Shown here piece after piece: positions 16,235 through 24,878 of a stretch of 64,000 bases of DNA. The notes under the pieces are model-generated. The model worked only from the letters and a program-made list of their open reading frames with translations. It was not told where the DNA came from and did not search any database. A program made the translations under genes and the position numbers. Source of the DNA: Stenotrophomonas sp. 278 (GTDB taxonomy: Bacteria; Pseudomonadota; Gammaproteobacteria; Xanthomonadales; Xanthomonadaceae); NCBI RefSeq assembly GCF_003935715.1, contig NZ_RHPP01000002.1:1-64000 (forward strand), read 5' to 3'. Position 1 is the stretch's first letter, and every line of letters begins with the position of its first letter.

Positions 16235-16954
16235 ATGGATGCCGTGATCTTCGCCGTCAGCTTCACACTCATCTGCACAGCGCTGTTCCTGCTGGTTCGC
16301 GTCTTCGATAAACGCATCAGGGTCAGCATGGCGCTGCTCGGCGCGCTGCTGCTGGGCCTGGACGACCTGGTCACCGGGCTGGCGTCCACGGTTCCTGCGC
16401 TGGCTGTGCTCGGTGGCGGCTGGAACTGGTTGGGCAAGGTCTACAGTCTCGTCCTCTCTGTGCTGGTCATTCTGGCGCTGAAGCTGGACCGCCACGCGGT
16501 CGGACTCACCTTCAAGCAGCGCACGCCGTGGCTGTCCGTGGCGGCGGTGCTGGGATTCATCGTGTGGGGCTCCGTGCTGGGGTGGGTGTTCCAGCCCGGC
16601 CCGGCGGATGCGGAAACGCTCGTGTTCCAGGTCACCATGCCCGGCCTGGCGGAAGAGCTGGTGTATCGCGGCGTCGTGCCGGCTGTGGTGTTGCGTGCGC
16701 TCTGGGGCAGGCCACTGCCTGGGCGTGGCTATTGGCCGGTGATCATCGGAACCGCCATCGCCTTTGGACTGTGGCACAGCCTCGGATACAGCAAGGGAAC
16801 CTGGAACATCGATCCCATGAGCGGGCTATTTCCCTTCATCGGCAGCCTCGCCGGTGGCTGGCTGCGGTTCCGCACCGGCAGCCTGCTGGTGCCGGTACTG
16901 GGACATGGACTGGCCAATCTGGCCTTCCACCTTGTCGGTGGTTTCGCAGCCTGA
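16235..16954 (+). CDS. CPBP-family intramembrane glutamic endopeptidase
   Basis: This 239-aa protein has about seven hydrophobic segments. The CPBP (Abi/CAAX protease-like) motifs are present in order: AEELVYRGVVPAVVL (EExxxR), FGLWHSLGY (His of motif 2) and VPVLGHGLANLAFH (HxxxN/B). These residues form the active site inside the membrane. Relatives process prenylated proteins or bacteriocins or take part in membrane protein turnover; no substrate can be inferred here. GGAG precedes the ATG. The gene ends one base before the stop codon of the convergent hypothetical gene, and no other gene shares its transcript. Confidence 0.85.
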   Translation: MDAVIFAVSFTLICTALFLLVRVFDKRIRVSMALLGALLLGLDDLVTGLASTVPALAVLGGGWNWLGKVYSLVLSVLVILALKLDRHAVGLTFKQRTPWLSVAAVLGFIVWGSVLGWVFQPGPADAETLVFQVTMPGLAEELVYRGVVPAVVLRALWGRPLPGRGYWPVIIGTAIAFGLWHSLGYSKGTWNIDPMSGLFPFIGSLAGGWLRFRTGSLLVPVLGHGLANLAFHLVGGFAA

Positions 16955-17722
16955 TCAGCGGACAAATACGGTGGTGCGGGCCACGCCCGCATTGCCGTTG
17001 GGTGCATCCCATGCCCGGACTTCGATTTCATGAATGCCCGGCTTGTCCGGTACGAACGCGTCGCTGTATCGCCCGGTCTTCGGATCGAACGACATGCGCT
17101 GAAGGCGCTGCACCTTCCCGTTCACGGTGATCTGGTAGTCGACGTCGGTGGTTCCGGCCTTCCAGGGCCCGGCCTCCGACAGCGCGCAGCCGCACATCAT
17201 GGTGACTGAGACCTGCAGTGGCACCTTCGTGCCCCGGTTGACCGGCTGGAACGCAGCGGGCTCCACCAGGTCCACCACCAGGCCTGGCAGCTCCAGCACC
17301 CAGCCATCGCCTTGGGTAACGTGGCGACCGGGTAGCAGCCACTGGGTGCTGGTCACCGTGGTGGCCGCCTGCGGCTGGCTGAGCGGACCGGTTACCGTCG
17401 CGGTGACCCGGCGTGGCTGCGCAAGATCCAGTGTGGCGCGGAACACGGCCGCATCGGGCGTGGACAGGCGCTTGTCGCCATTCACGCCTCCGCCGAGAAT
17501 GCGGCTGGTGTCGCCGGTTGTGCCCTGCGTCAAGCCGCGAGCCAGTACTTCACCCGTTTCAGCATCGCTCAACACCACGCGCGCCGAATCGCTGTAGCCG
17601 CCGATGAACTTCGCGCCACGGGCAAGCACCCGGACGTCAACCTGGGTCGATTCCGCCAGCGCGGGAAGCGTGCTGGATATCAGGGCGAGGGCCAGAAACG
17701 TTTGGCTGAGCCGGGTCTGCAT
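16955..17722 (-). CDS. Secreted hypothetical protein
   Basis: This 255-aa protein starts at MQTRLSQTF (complement of 17720-17722), with GAAGG about 8 bases upstream. The frame continues upstream but without a better start. The signal peptide (TFLALALISSTLPALAES) is cut near residue 24. The mature protein looks all-beta, with two probable immunoglobulin-like halves: VDVRVLARGAKFIGGYSDSA, and a C-terminal half ending in KPGIHEIEVRAWDA. A CGC pair (MMCGCALSE) may form a disulfide or bind metal. I do not recognise a family with confidence. It converges with the CPBP protease gene and diverges from a DUF4124 gene across about 80 bases. Confidence 0.65.
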   Translation of the reverse strand: MQTRLSQTFLALALISSTLPALAESTQVDVRVLARGAKFIGGYSDSARVVLSDAETGEVLARGLTQGTTGDTSRILGGGVNGDKRLSTPDAAVFRATLDLAQPRRVTATVTGPLSQPQAATTVTSTQWLLPGRHVTQGDGWVLELPGLVVDLVEPAAFQPVNRGTKVPLQVSVTMMCGCALSEAGPWKAGTTDVDYQITVNGKVQRLQRMSFDPKTGRYSDAFVPDKPGIHEIEVRAWDAPNGNAGVARTTVFVR

Positions 17723-17801
17723 CCGTGCCGCCTTCGAAGTTGGATTGACTGCACTATAGACTAGCCCGGGCGCATCGACGGGATGCGGGGGCAGGGGCAA
17801 C

Positions 17802-18209
17802 ATGGACGTGAGAGTGCTGGCACTGGTGGCAGTGTGTTGGACGGGGGGCGTTGCGGCCCAGCAGGTCCACAAGTGCGTTGACGGCGACAACACGGTATAT
17901 CAGTCCGAGCCCTGCGCCACCGGGCAGGCGGCAAAGACGTGGGACGCCCCGCCGGATCGTGCCAACCCGGAGCGTCAGGCACGGCTGGCGGCGATCCAGG
18001 ACGAACTGGCGGCGCGAAAACGGGCCAAGGCGCTGCAGAAGGCGGTCCCGCGCGGCAGCCAGGGAGCTGCCATCAGCCTGTACCGGGACCCGGAGCGATG
18101 CGAGGCCGCAAGGGTCCGTCGTGCGGCGGCATTCGAGGCTGCGGGCATGCGCAGGACCTACGAGCTCACCCGGCGCATGGACGACCTTGTCTTTGATGCC
18201 TGCAAGTAA
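17802..18209 (+). CDS. DUF4124 domain-containing secreted protein
   Basis: This is a 135-aa protein. A short signal peptide (VRVLALVAVCWTGGVAAQ) leads into HKCVDGDNTVYQSEPCATG, the Cys-containing DUF4124 motif common in small Xanthomonadaceae envelope proteins. A basic helical middle (RQARLAAIQDELAARKRAK) follows, and then a C-terminal segment with a Cys at the end. The function of the domain is unknown. It stands alone, with promoter space of about 80 bases shared with the divergent secreted hypothetical. Confidence 0.75.
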   Translation: MDVRVLALVAVCWTGGVAAQQVHKCVDGDNTVYQSEPCATGQAAKTWDAPPDRANPERQARLAAIQDELAARKRAKALQKAVPRGSQGAAISLYRDPERCEAARVRRAAAFEAAGMRRTYELTRRMDDLVFDACK

Positions 18210-18291
18210 TGACCTGGATCAGCTGGCACCTCTTGCTTCAGGATGAAAACCGCTAGAATCATCCCTGCCGGTTTCAGCGGAGCCAGGTGCC

Positions 18292-18582
18292 ATGACTGCC
18301 AGAGACGTCGAATCAGCGTTGCTCGCCCGATGCTCGGACGTTGCTCAAGGACGGCACCCGCTGGCACAGGATCAGCGCGAAGCCAATGTCTTCCGGTTGG
18401 CTGCGATGGTTGTGCAGTCTCGTTTCCCCAAGGAGTCGTCATTCCTGATGTCGGCCAGTGATGGTTACTTTGCGACTCATCCCCGTGAAAGACTGCACCC
18501 CGTGGAGGTGGTGAGGAATGGCTGGGTGATAAGCCTGCCACGCCTCCGCGATATGCTCAGCCATCTGCTCGACATGCGCTGA
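18292..18582 (+). CDS. Hypothetical protein paired with a nucleotidyltransferase-like gene
   Basis: This 96-aa protein has no signal or membrane segment. It is predicted mostly helical (ESALLARCSDVAQGRH, ANVFRLAAMVVQSRF) with a C-terminal VVRNGWVISLPRLRDML. The next gene follows 7 bases later with GAGAAGG before it, so the two form an operon. Small partners of AbiEii/DUF6036-type nucleotidyltransferases often belong to toxin-antitoxin-like or defence pairs, which is the only functional hint. I recognise no family for this protein itself. Confidence 0.5.
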   Translation: MTARDVESALLARCSDVAQGRHPLAQDQREANVFRLAAMVVQSRFPKESSFLMSASDGYFATHPRERLHPVEVVRNGWVISLPRLRDMLSHLLDMR

Positions 18583-18589
18583 GAAGGTC

Positions 18590-18982
18590 ATGGACAGTAA
18601 TCAACAGTTCCACACTCGCACGGCTCTCGCAGAAGGTTTGCGGAGACTGTTCAAGCAGCTGGAAGAAAGGTTGTCTTTGAGCCGACCCATAAATGCCTAC
18701 TTGGCCGGCGGAATGGCTGTCCATCTTTACACGGCGAATCGCGTAACGACTGATGTTGACGCCGAGTTTGGGGGGCGCGTGCTTCTTCCGAACGATCTGA
18801 TGGTTGAGGTGACGCTTGAGGATGGAACGCCTCAAGTGGTGTATCTCGACACGAACTACAACTCCACCTTTGCGCTTCTACACGAAGACTACCTGGACGA
18901 CGCTGTTCCTGTTGATCTGGGCGTGGAACAGATACGCGTTCATGTTCTTTCCCCGGTCGATCTTGAAGTTCAACCTCCGTGA
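18590..18982 (+). pseudogene. Nucleotidyltransferase-like (DUF6036/AbiEii-type) gene, apparently truncated
   Basis: The 130-aa frame shows the fold of DUF6036-type nucleotidyltransferases: AYLAGGMAVHLY, then VTTDVDAEFGG (the GG plus DVD metal-site pattern), then VHVLSPVDL. In relatives, VLSPVDL is followed by about 40-60 more residues (helix with a basic patch and a DREDI-like end). Here the frame ends after EVQPP. A tail-like piece (LRDAVALARSVEAE) continues in another frame to about 19018, so a frameshift plus a small deletion is likely. The base composition is clearly richer in A and T than its neighbours. This looks like an acquired, now broken member of a two-gene cassette with the preceding hypothetical. 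Confidence 0.6.
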
Positions 18983-19117
18983 CGCTGTAGCGCTCGCCCG
19001 TTCGGTTGAGGCTGAATAGCGTCAAGTGTTCGCGTATTTCAGTACCGGTGTGCGGGCCTTAGCCAGCCAGTTCCGGTCCAGAGGTAAAGCCACGCGTCAT
19101 TCAAAACAGGAGTCCGC

Positions 19118-19801
19118 ATGTCCCGCAGTGCCGGTAGCGCCCTCGTTCTGACCTCCATGCTCGCTTTGAGCGCCCACGCCACTGAGTCCCAAGCGCCCAA
19201 GCGCCCCTCGGTGGAGCAGCTGCAGAAGCTGATCGTCAGCGAATCGCCGCAGACGCGCGTTGAAAAACCCGATCAGGAGCGGATAACAGCCCGGCGCATC
19301 GACATCGTCGACGAGAAAGGCGTGATCCGGATGACCCTGTCCGGGCAGACACCGGCTCCCATCATCGACGGACTGCAGTACAAGCGGGCGTTCAACGTCG
19401 CCGGCATGGTGCTCTACGACGATAAGGGCAGTGAGCGGGGCGGATTCGGCACCGCTGATGTCAACGGCGGCATGGCGGTCCTGGCCCTGGACCATCCGGC
19501 CATGGATGCCATCGGCTGGCGCGTGTCGCCCGATGGCGAGACACGCTTCTCGATCAACCAGGCACCACCACTGGTACGTGAGCCGAAGCTGGGCGACCGG
19601 CTGATTCCCGGCGTGCAGACACCGACCCGGATCCAGATGGTGGTGGGGGCCGACGGGACGCCGGCCATTGCATTGAATGACAAGGCCGACCGGCCACGGT
19701 TGCGTCTGACGGTGACGGAAGAAGGGTACGGTGCGATCGAGTTCCTGGATGCAGAAGGCAGGGTGGTCCAGTCTTTGGTGCCGGAGGCCGCCAAGCCGTA
19801 G
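19118..19801 (+). CDS. Secreted hypothetical protein
   Basis: This 227-aa protein starts at the ATG at 19118, with ACAGGAG about 5 bases upstream. The signal peptide (GSALVLTSMLALSAHA) ends near residue 21. A helical linker (SVEQLQKLIVSESPQTR) is followed by repeated beta units of one kind: RIDIVDEKGVIRMTLSG, later VLYDDKGSERGGFGTADV and AIEFLDAEGRVVQSL. Each resembles a 'D-x-x-G-x-x-R' strand-turn-strand, which suggests a small beta-solenoid or repeated sheet. The family is not recognised, and it appears to be a single-gene unit. The autotransporter leader begins about 50 bases after its stop. Confidence 0.65.
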   Translation: MSRSAGSALVLTSMLALSAHATESQAPKRPSVEQLQKLIVSESPQTRVEKPDQERITARRIDIVDEKGVIRMTLSGQTPAPIIDGLQYKRAFNVAGMVLYDDKGSERGGFGTADVNGGMAVLALDHPAMDAIGWRVSPDGETRFSINQAPPLVREPKLGDRLIPGVQTPTRIQMVVGADGTPAIALNDKADRPRLRLTVTEEGYGAIEFLDAEGRVVQSLVPEAAKP

Positions 19802-19851
19802 GCGTGAGCCACTGTGAAGTTGGAACGCGACTGATGTAGTACGATGCGGCA

Positions 19852-19915
19852 CTGATCGGGCAGCCACCGTGCTGCCACTGAGGGGATACCCTCCGGCTGG
19901 GGAGCCGAAGATCAG
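19852..19915 (+). promoter_or_regulatory. Structured 5' leader: four-way-junction-like RNA before the autotransporter
   Basis: Four perfect helices nest within 64 bases. The closing stem is CTGATC/GATCAG (19852-19857 with 19910-19915). Hairpin 1 is GGCAGC/GCTGCC (19859-19864 with 19871-19876). Hairpin 2 is GAGGG/CCCTC with a GATA loop (19880-19893). Hairpin 3 is CGGCT/AGCCG with a GGGG loop (19894-19907). The structure ends 27 bases before the ATG of the autotransporter. It does not match a riboswitch class I know. It could be a cis-regulatory element or a processing/stability structure; no comparative data were available. Confidence 0.45.
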
Positions 19916-19942
19916 CCTGTATCAATCGCTCTTGGGGAAAAC

Positions 19943-22900
19943 ATGGCGTGTACGAAGCGCATTGCCTGGAACAGGGCAACGGGCCGGTTTGATGTTGTGC
20001 TCGACTACTCGGCGGTACCGGAAGAAGAGGTCGCCCGGCGCCTGCCGAAGGCCTGGCTGATCGGCGCAGCAACCCTGACCGGGCTCACCGGCACGGCCGC
20101 TGCCGCACCCGGCACGTCCACGTATCAGAAGGCCTCTGACGACCAGCTCAATGGCCTGAAAGGCGATGGCATCCGGCTTTTCCACTACGACACCGGCATC
20201 AATCCGCTGTCGCTGACGGACGCGGATGCTGCGACCGCACTGGGCGAACCGGACATGACCGGGTTCGCCGACAACGTACTCAAAGTGGACGGTGAATATG
20301 TCGGCCTGTTCTCGAAAACCGAGAACGGCCGCACCATTGAGAACCAGATGTCCTACCAGGCCCTGCACGGCGGCGGCCATGGCGCGTGGATGAGCTATTC
20401 GCTGCTGCATATCGTGCCGGAGGCAACGCTGCTGACCGGCAGTGGCAGCACGGTGGATGACTGGTGGAATGCCTTCGCTACCGCCAGCGACCCGGATGGC
20501 TTCGGTGCGCGCACCATGAGTGCGTCTTACTTCGTCTGGTATCCATCACAGATCACCGATGACCGGCTGAACAACGTTCCCACGTCCTGGCGCAACGCAT
20601 GGCGCGAAATCAAGGACAACGACGCTTTGATCTTCCTGGCGGCAGGCAACAGTGGCAGCGGCAACGCCCAGGTGGTCCAGCCGTTCGTGTACGGCACTGT
20701 GCCGTTGGAAGACGCCCAGTACTACGGCAACTACGTGGTCGTGGTCGCCACGCCCGGAGGCAACACCACCGGGCAGTACAACTGGGACCGGCAGAACTGT
20801 GGTCACGCCATGTACTGGTGCCTGGCGGCCGTCGAGGGCACGCTGCAGCGCGATTCAGGCGGCGACATCATCCGGAAGGCCAATGGACACTGGTCGTACA
20901 GCCTGGCCGGCGGTACCTCATGGTCCGCGCCCAACGCCAACGCCATCACGGCGCGCGTCGCCGAGCGCTACCCCTGGATGTCCGCACGTAACCTGATGGA
21001 AGTAGTGCTGGGCACGGCCACGGACATGAGCACCACCGACCGCAGCGCCAATGCAAACCTGCTGGCCGGCATCAACGCGTACTCCGGTTGGGGTGAGATC
21101 AACCCCGATGCAGCCATTGGCGGCTACGGCCAGTTTGCCTGGGGTCAGAGCAAGCTGGATATCCCGGCCGGAACCACCGCGTACTTCGACAACAACATCG
21201 GCGACAACCGCGCAGATACGGTGACGACCGGCCTCTACAACAACGATGCCGCCAGTCTGGGCGGCGTGAGCCGCACGTTGGCCGGCGGATTCGACAAGAC
21301 CGGTGCCGGCACCCTGGTGCTCAACGGCAACAATACCTATCGCGGAAGTGGCAACGTGCGCGCAGGTCGGGTGGTGGTCAATGGCACCAACGATCAAGCT
21401 GCATTTACGGTGGCACCCGGTGCGGTACTGCAGGCGGGTGACAATACGCAGGGCATGTCGGTCGGCTCGCTGGACAACGCCGGCACGCTCGCCTTGCCGC
21501 ACCGTGGCACCGAGTTCGACGTGCTGGGGGAGTATGCCGGCCAGGACCTGAGCCGCCTGTGGGTGGACGCTTACCTGGCGGATGCGGCAACCACGGAATC
21601 TGCGCTCCTGCATATTGGCGGCGACAGCACGGGCAGCACGCAGGTAACCATCGACAACGCTGGTGGTCCCGGTGGCCTGATTGCACGTACCGAAGCGCAG
21701 TCCTGGGGTCACAAGGTCATCCAGGTCGATGGCACCTCGGGCGCGGAGTTCGTGCAGTCCGGTCGCGTGGTGGCCGGTGCATACGACTATCAGCTGCGTC
21801 GCGGCGGCAACGGCAGTGCCGATGCGGCCAACCGCAACTGGTACCTGAGCAGCAGCGCAGTGCCCGCACCTACGCCCGAACCAGAGCCGGTTCCCGTGCC
21901 TCCTGCGCCTGTTCCGGAACCCGTTCCGCAGCCCGAACCGGTCCCGGCTCCTGAACCCGTGCCTGAGCCAACCCCGATACCGTCGCCGGTCCCGGCCGAG
22001 CCGGTGCCGGTTCCCGCACCGGTGCAGCCGGAACCCATGCCGGGCGGCAGCGACGACGTGCAGATGCTGCGCCCCGAGGCGGCTGCGTACCTTGCCAGTA
22101 CCATCGCCTCGCGCTCCATGTTCAACGATGACCGTCCCGGTCGCGTGACCGGGGACAGGTACAACCCGACCCGCTGGCGCGACAAGGGGCACCGGGACAT
22201 CTGGGCCAGCGTGCGCGGCAACGAATACCGCTTCAATGCCTCCGGCGGTGCAGCCGTTGACGGCCGATGGCAGACCCTGCAGGTCGGCACCAGCCAGATG
22301 CTGAGCGACCAGTGGTCGGCCGGAGTCAAAGGCGGGCAGGGCCAGTACGACGTGGACTCCACTTCGCGCACCACCGGCTATCGCGCCAAGGGACGCTCCA
22401 CCGGCGTGATGCTGGGGGCCTACGCGGACTACCGCCAGTCGCTTGACGACGCGACGGGATTGAGCCTGTCATTTGATTCGTCCGGCACCCGGATGCGTCA
22501 CCGCGTTCAAGGCGATGGCCTGGCCCAGGAACGCTTCCGCAGCACCGACTGGAGCACCTCGGCAGAGGCCGGCTATGGCTTCGCGCTGAACGCCTCGCTG
22601 GACGGCAAGGTGGTACTGCGACCGCACGTGGGACTGGAATGGTCGCGTTCGGGTCCTTCGGCATTGACCGAGGCCAATGGCACCGAACTCAGGTTTGAGC
22701 GAAGCGCGCCGTTGCGGAGCCGGGTGGGTGTGGACGTCATGGGCGATTTCCACGCGGGCAAGGTCATGCGGTTCCAGCCCTATCTGGGCGCACAGTTGAT
22801 CCAGCAGAGCTCGAAGACATCGCTGCAGATGGACGGCAACGAAGTCGAGGTCGATGGCTCGGATCAGGTCACCCAATTCCGCGCCGGTGTGCAGGCCCGC

Positions 22901-23002
22901 CTGTCGACCAACGTGCGGGCCGAGTTCGGCGTGCGCCGCGACAGCGGCAACGGTGGCTACCGCCAGACCACTGCCAAGGCGGAACTCTCCATGAGCTTCT
23001 AG
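19943..23002 (+). CDS. Autotransporter serine protease (S8 subtilisin-type passenger)
   Basis: This 1019-aa type V secreted protein starts at 19943, with GGGGA 6 bases before the ATG. The N-terminus ([15 protein letters not shown]) is an extended signal peptide region, followed by [19 protein letters not shown]. The passenger has a subtilisin-like triad: Asp in HYDTGIN (near 83), His in GGGHGAWMS (near 145) and Ser in [13 protein letters not shown] (near 326), with an oxyanion-type [14 protein letters not shown] autotransporter strand ([17 protein letters not shown]) lies near 453-470. A Pro-Glu-Val-rich linker (about residues 640-697) leads to the C-terminal beta-barrel (about 745-1019), which ends in AELSMSF with the terminal Phe needed for Bam insertion. 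It is likely surface-exposed or released and acts on host or environmental proteins. Confidence 0.92.
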   Translation: MACTKRIAWNRATGRFDVVLDYSAVPEEEVARRLPKAWLIGAATLTGLTGTAAAAPGTSTYQKASDDQLNGLKGDGIRLFHYDTGINPLSLTDADAATALGEPDMTGFADNVLKVDGEYVGLFSKTENGRTIENQMSYQALHGGGHGAWMSYSLLHIVPEATLLTGSGSTVDDWWNAFATASDPDGFGARTMSASYFVWYPSQITDDRLNNVPTSWRNAWREIKDNDALIFLAAGNSGSGNAQVVQPFVYGTVPLEDAQYYGNYVVVVATPGGNTTGQYNWDRQNCGHAMYWCLAAVEGTLQRDSGGDIIRKANGHWSYSLAGGTSWSAPNANAITARVAERYPWMSARNLMEVVLGTATDMSTTDRSANANLLAGINAYSGWGEINPDAAIGGYGQFAWGQSKLDIPAGTTAYFDNNIGDNRADTVTTGLYNNDAASLGGVSRTLAGGFDKTGAGTLVLNGNNTYRGSGNVRAGRVVVNGTNDQAAFTVAPGAVLQAGDNTQGMSVGSLDNAGTLALPHRGTEFDVLGEYAGQDLSRLWVDAYLADAATTESALLHIGGDSTGSTQVTIDNAGGPGGLIARTEAQSWGHKVIQVDGTSGAEFVQSGRVVAGAYDYQLRRGGNGSADAANRNWYLSSSAVPAPTPEPEPVPVPPAPVPEPVPQPEPVPAPEPVPEPTPIPSPVPAEPVPVPAPVQPEPMPGGSDDVQMLRPEAAAYLASTIASRSMFNDDRPGRVTGDRYNPTRWRDKGHRDIWASVRGNEYRFNASGGAAVDGRWQTLQVGTSQMLSDQWSAGVKGGQGQYDVDSTSRTTGYRAKGRSTGVMLGAYADYRQSLDDATGLSLSFDSSGTRMRHRVQGDGLAQERFRSTDWSTSAEAGYGFALNASLDGKVVLRPHVGLEWSRSGPSALTEANGTELRFERSAPLRSRVGVDVMGDFHAGKVMRFQPYLGAQLIQQSSKTSLQMDGNEVEVDGSDQVTQFRAGVQARLSTNVRAEFGVRRDSGNGGYRQTTAKAELSMSF

Positions 23003-23139
23003 GCGCAGTGACGCGCCATGCACGTCACCGCGCCCCACAATACCCAGCCCATGCCGAATCCTGGCGTTTCACGCCGTCTGCATGCGGCTGGCCGCGACGT
23101 TGGGTTTCCTGCGGGATCTATCCATCTGGAGCTGCCGAC

Positions 23140-23253
23140 ATGCGTATGCGTTTCGCACTTTTGATGTATGTGGGACTTTCTGCCCCGCTTCTGGCGAAGG
23201 AGACGCCGCCCGAGAACCAGAGCTCCGCCGGGATGACGGAGTGGAGCAAGTAA
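23140..23253 (+). CDS. Short signal-peptide-like ORF, possible gene remnant
   Basis: A 37-codon frame starts at 23140, with a GGAG-like site upstream. It encodes MRMRFALLMYVGLSAPLLA, a convincing signal peptide, and then only 18 more residues (KETPPENQSSAG...) before a stop. It may be a small secreted peptide, but it looks more like the cut-off start of a gene whose rest was lost when the AT-rich sequence downstream arrived. The 137 bases before it, after the autotransporter stop, show nothing I can name. Confidence 0.3.
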   Translation: MRMRFALLMYVGLSAPLLAKETPPENQSSAGMTEWSK

Positions 23254-23282
23254 ATAATGTCGGGACAAATCAAGGCTCCAAA

Positions 23283-23750
23283 ATGAAAAATCGTGCTCTA
23301 ATCGCTTCCGCAATACTGATCGCGGTAGCGGGACTTTTCTGGATGCTCTATCCGACTTCGTTTAAATCTGAGTTAAAGACTTTCTTGCCCATTCCTCAAG
23401 AGTCGTACGAAGAAGTTAGACGCAGTGCGATTGATTTTTCGAAGGAGGTCGACGCAAAAGGGGTTCGCCTTAGCGTGGGCTCTGATCCGGATGCGCCATT
23501 TCAGTTTTTCTGCGGCGACGTGCCGTTGCTGCTTGTGAATAATGGATCTATCGCATTGACGGTTAACATAATGGCGAACTCAGACGAGCGCGCTCCGGAA
23601 CTTAGGAGGTTTCGAGAGGAGATGTTGCGGAAGTTCACCCCGGCTGGCGGCCCGTTGGAAACCGCCCGGAAGATTGAGCAACCTCGTGGATTAGAGGCTT
23701 TTATGCTCAAATATCGTGATGGAATTGATGTTTCCAAACACTGCAGATAG
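23283..23750 (+). CDS. Hypothetical membrane-anchored or exported protein, AT-rich
   Basis: This 155-aa protein starts at MKNRALIAS (23283). One hydrophobic segment (ASAILIAVAGLFWMLYP) acts as anchor or signal. The rest is soluble with single cysteines (QFFCGDVP and the C-terminal KHCR). No family is recognised. Its codons are far richer in A/T at the third position (for example TTTAAATCTGAG, GATTTTTCG) than any neighbour, which points to recent acquisition. The preceding short signal-peptide ORF and the following convergent sialidase-like gene show normal composition, so the foreign segment is about 0.5 kb. Confidence 0.6.
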   Translation: MKNRALIASAILIAVAGLFWMLYPTSFKSELKTFLPIPQESYEEVRRSAIDFSKEVDAKGVRLSVGSDPDAPFQFFCGDVPLLLVNNGSIALTVNIMANSDERAPELRRFREEMLRKFTPAGGPLETARKIEQPRGLEAFMLKYRDGIDVSKHCR

Positions 23751-23814
23751 ATACGGAGGATCAAAGCAGTGCACTACCCGACGCTGGGGATGCAGCAGCC
23801 GGAGTATAGGTCGG

Positions 23815-24867
23815 TCAGGGGCTTCGATAGGTGCCGAAACGGATCTTCACAGTTCCATCGACCACGTTGATGACCCCGATCTCCTGAGGGCCGAACTCCA
23901 CCACCGCCGGCCAGGAGTGCTTGAACCCCAGCGGCCATGCTGGTGTATTCAGGGTGTGCCACGTCGCGCCCTTGTCCTGGCTCCAGCTGACTTCGTTGAA
24001 GCACGAGGTCATGAACATCGTTCCACTCTGGGTGGCCATGACATGCGGGCCGCAGCGCTGGTCGGCAACAGGAGTTCCGAGGCCGTCCGCCCAGGTACGG
24101 CCATCCGCTGAAGTCTTGTACGACACCGGGCACTGCGGGTCCTCACCGCAGGTCTCCAATACCATCAGGTAGCCGCCGCCGGGGCGATGCGTCATCACCG
24201 GCATACCGGGGCGGAGCAGTCCGCCACCGGGCTGGCGCGCGATGGTGGCAGGCTTGCCCCAGGTGCGACCGCCGTCCGTTGATATCTGCTGCGACACCAC
24301 CTGGTTGTAGGACGGGGTTTCATCTGCGCGCGTTTCGTCGGCGTACACCACGGAGAGGCTGCCGTCGTCGAGCTGCGTGAATACCGGTTCCCACACTCCG
24401 CGGTCTTTGCGGCCGGCAGGCTTTTCGTTACGTGTCATGGTGCTCAGGAAGGTCCATGAGGCACCCTGGTCATCGCTGGCGTAAACGTTCAAGCGATAGG
24501 ACACACCGTCGATCAGCGACCGCATGCCCAGCAGCACCCGCCCGTCCGGCAGCACGAACAGTTCACCATTGTCGAGCTTGCGTTTGGGCTCGCTCAGCTT
24601 TGAAAGCGGCTTCCATGTGCGGGCGTTGTCCGCGCTGGCCGACACCTGCAGCGTGGTAGTGTCGCCACCGGGGTAATGCGTGGTGACGGCCAGCCAACGA
24701 CCATCCGGCAGTCGCGCCAGGCGACCCCAGCCGGCATTCTCTGCATCGACCGTAACCGTATCGGTCCAGGTTACCTCGATGGCCAACGCAGGCAGGGCAC
24801 TGAGCAGCAGCGACGCGGCGATCAACGCACGTGACGCACCCTTCGTGAGCGGGTTCAGGTCGGTCAT
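23815..24867 (-). CDS. Sialidase-fold (BNR repeat) secreted protein, possibly a glycosidase
   Basis: This is a 350-aa protein with start MTDLNPLTK (complement of 24865-24867), which has GAGGAG 7 bases upstream. The GTG at 24882 and ATG at 24873 are less well placed. The signal peptide (ALIAASLLLSALPALA) is clear. Asp-box repeats of the sialidase propeller recur: YASDDQGASW, QISTDGGRTWG and WSQDKGATWH, with WEPVFTQLDDGSLSVVYADE between. This six-bladed fold occurs in GH33 sialidases, GH93 exo-arabinanases and related enzymes; the catalytic set cannot be assigned. It is the last gene of the galactose operon, 11 bases after the symporter stop, so a role in releasing a sugar from arabinogalactan-like glycans is inferred. 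Confidence 0.7.
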   Translation of the reverse strand: MTDLNPLTKGASRALIAASLLLSALPALAIEVTWTDTVTVDAENAGWGRLARLPDGRWLAVTTHYPGGDTTTLQVSASADNARTWKPLSKLSEPKRKLDNGELFVLPDGRVLLGMRSLIDGVSYRLNVYASDDQGASWTFLSTMTRNEKPAGRKDRGVWEPVFTQLDDGSLSVVYADETRADETPSYNQVVSQQISTDGGRTWGKPATIARQPGGGLLRPGMPVMTHRPGGGYLMVLETCGEDPQCPVSYKTSADGRTWADGLGTPVADQRCGPHVMATQSGTMFMTSCFNEVSWSQDKGATWHTLNTPAWPLGFKHSWPAVVEFGPQEIGVINVVDGTVKIRFGTYRSP

Positions 24868-24878
24868 GCGCATGCTCC

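Noticed and set aside
19852-19915. The cloverleaf-like fold as a tRNA gene
   Set aside because: The length is only 64 bases, the acceptor stem has 6 bp, there is no T-loop GTTCGA-like sequence, no 7-base anticodon loop and no CCA end.
19852-19915. The same fold as a known riboswitch (TPP, cobalamin, c-di-GMP, fluoride)
   Set aside because: I find none of the conserved core sequences of these classes, so it is left as an unassigned structured leader.
21860-22045. A DNA tandem repeat in the autotransporter
   Set aside because: The Pro-Glu-Val periodicity is at the protein level with varied codons. It is a stalk region, not an exact DNA repeat.
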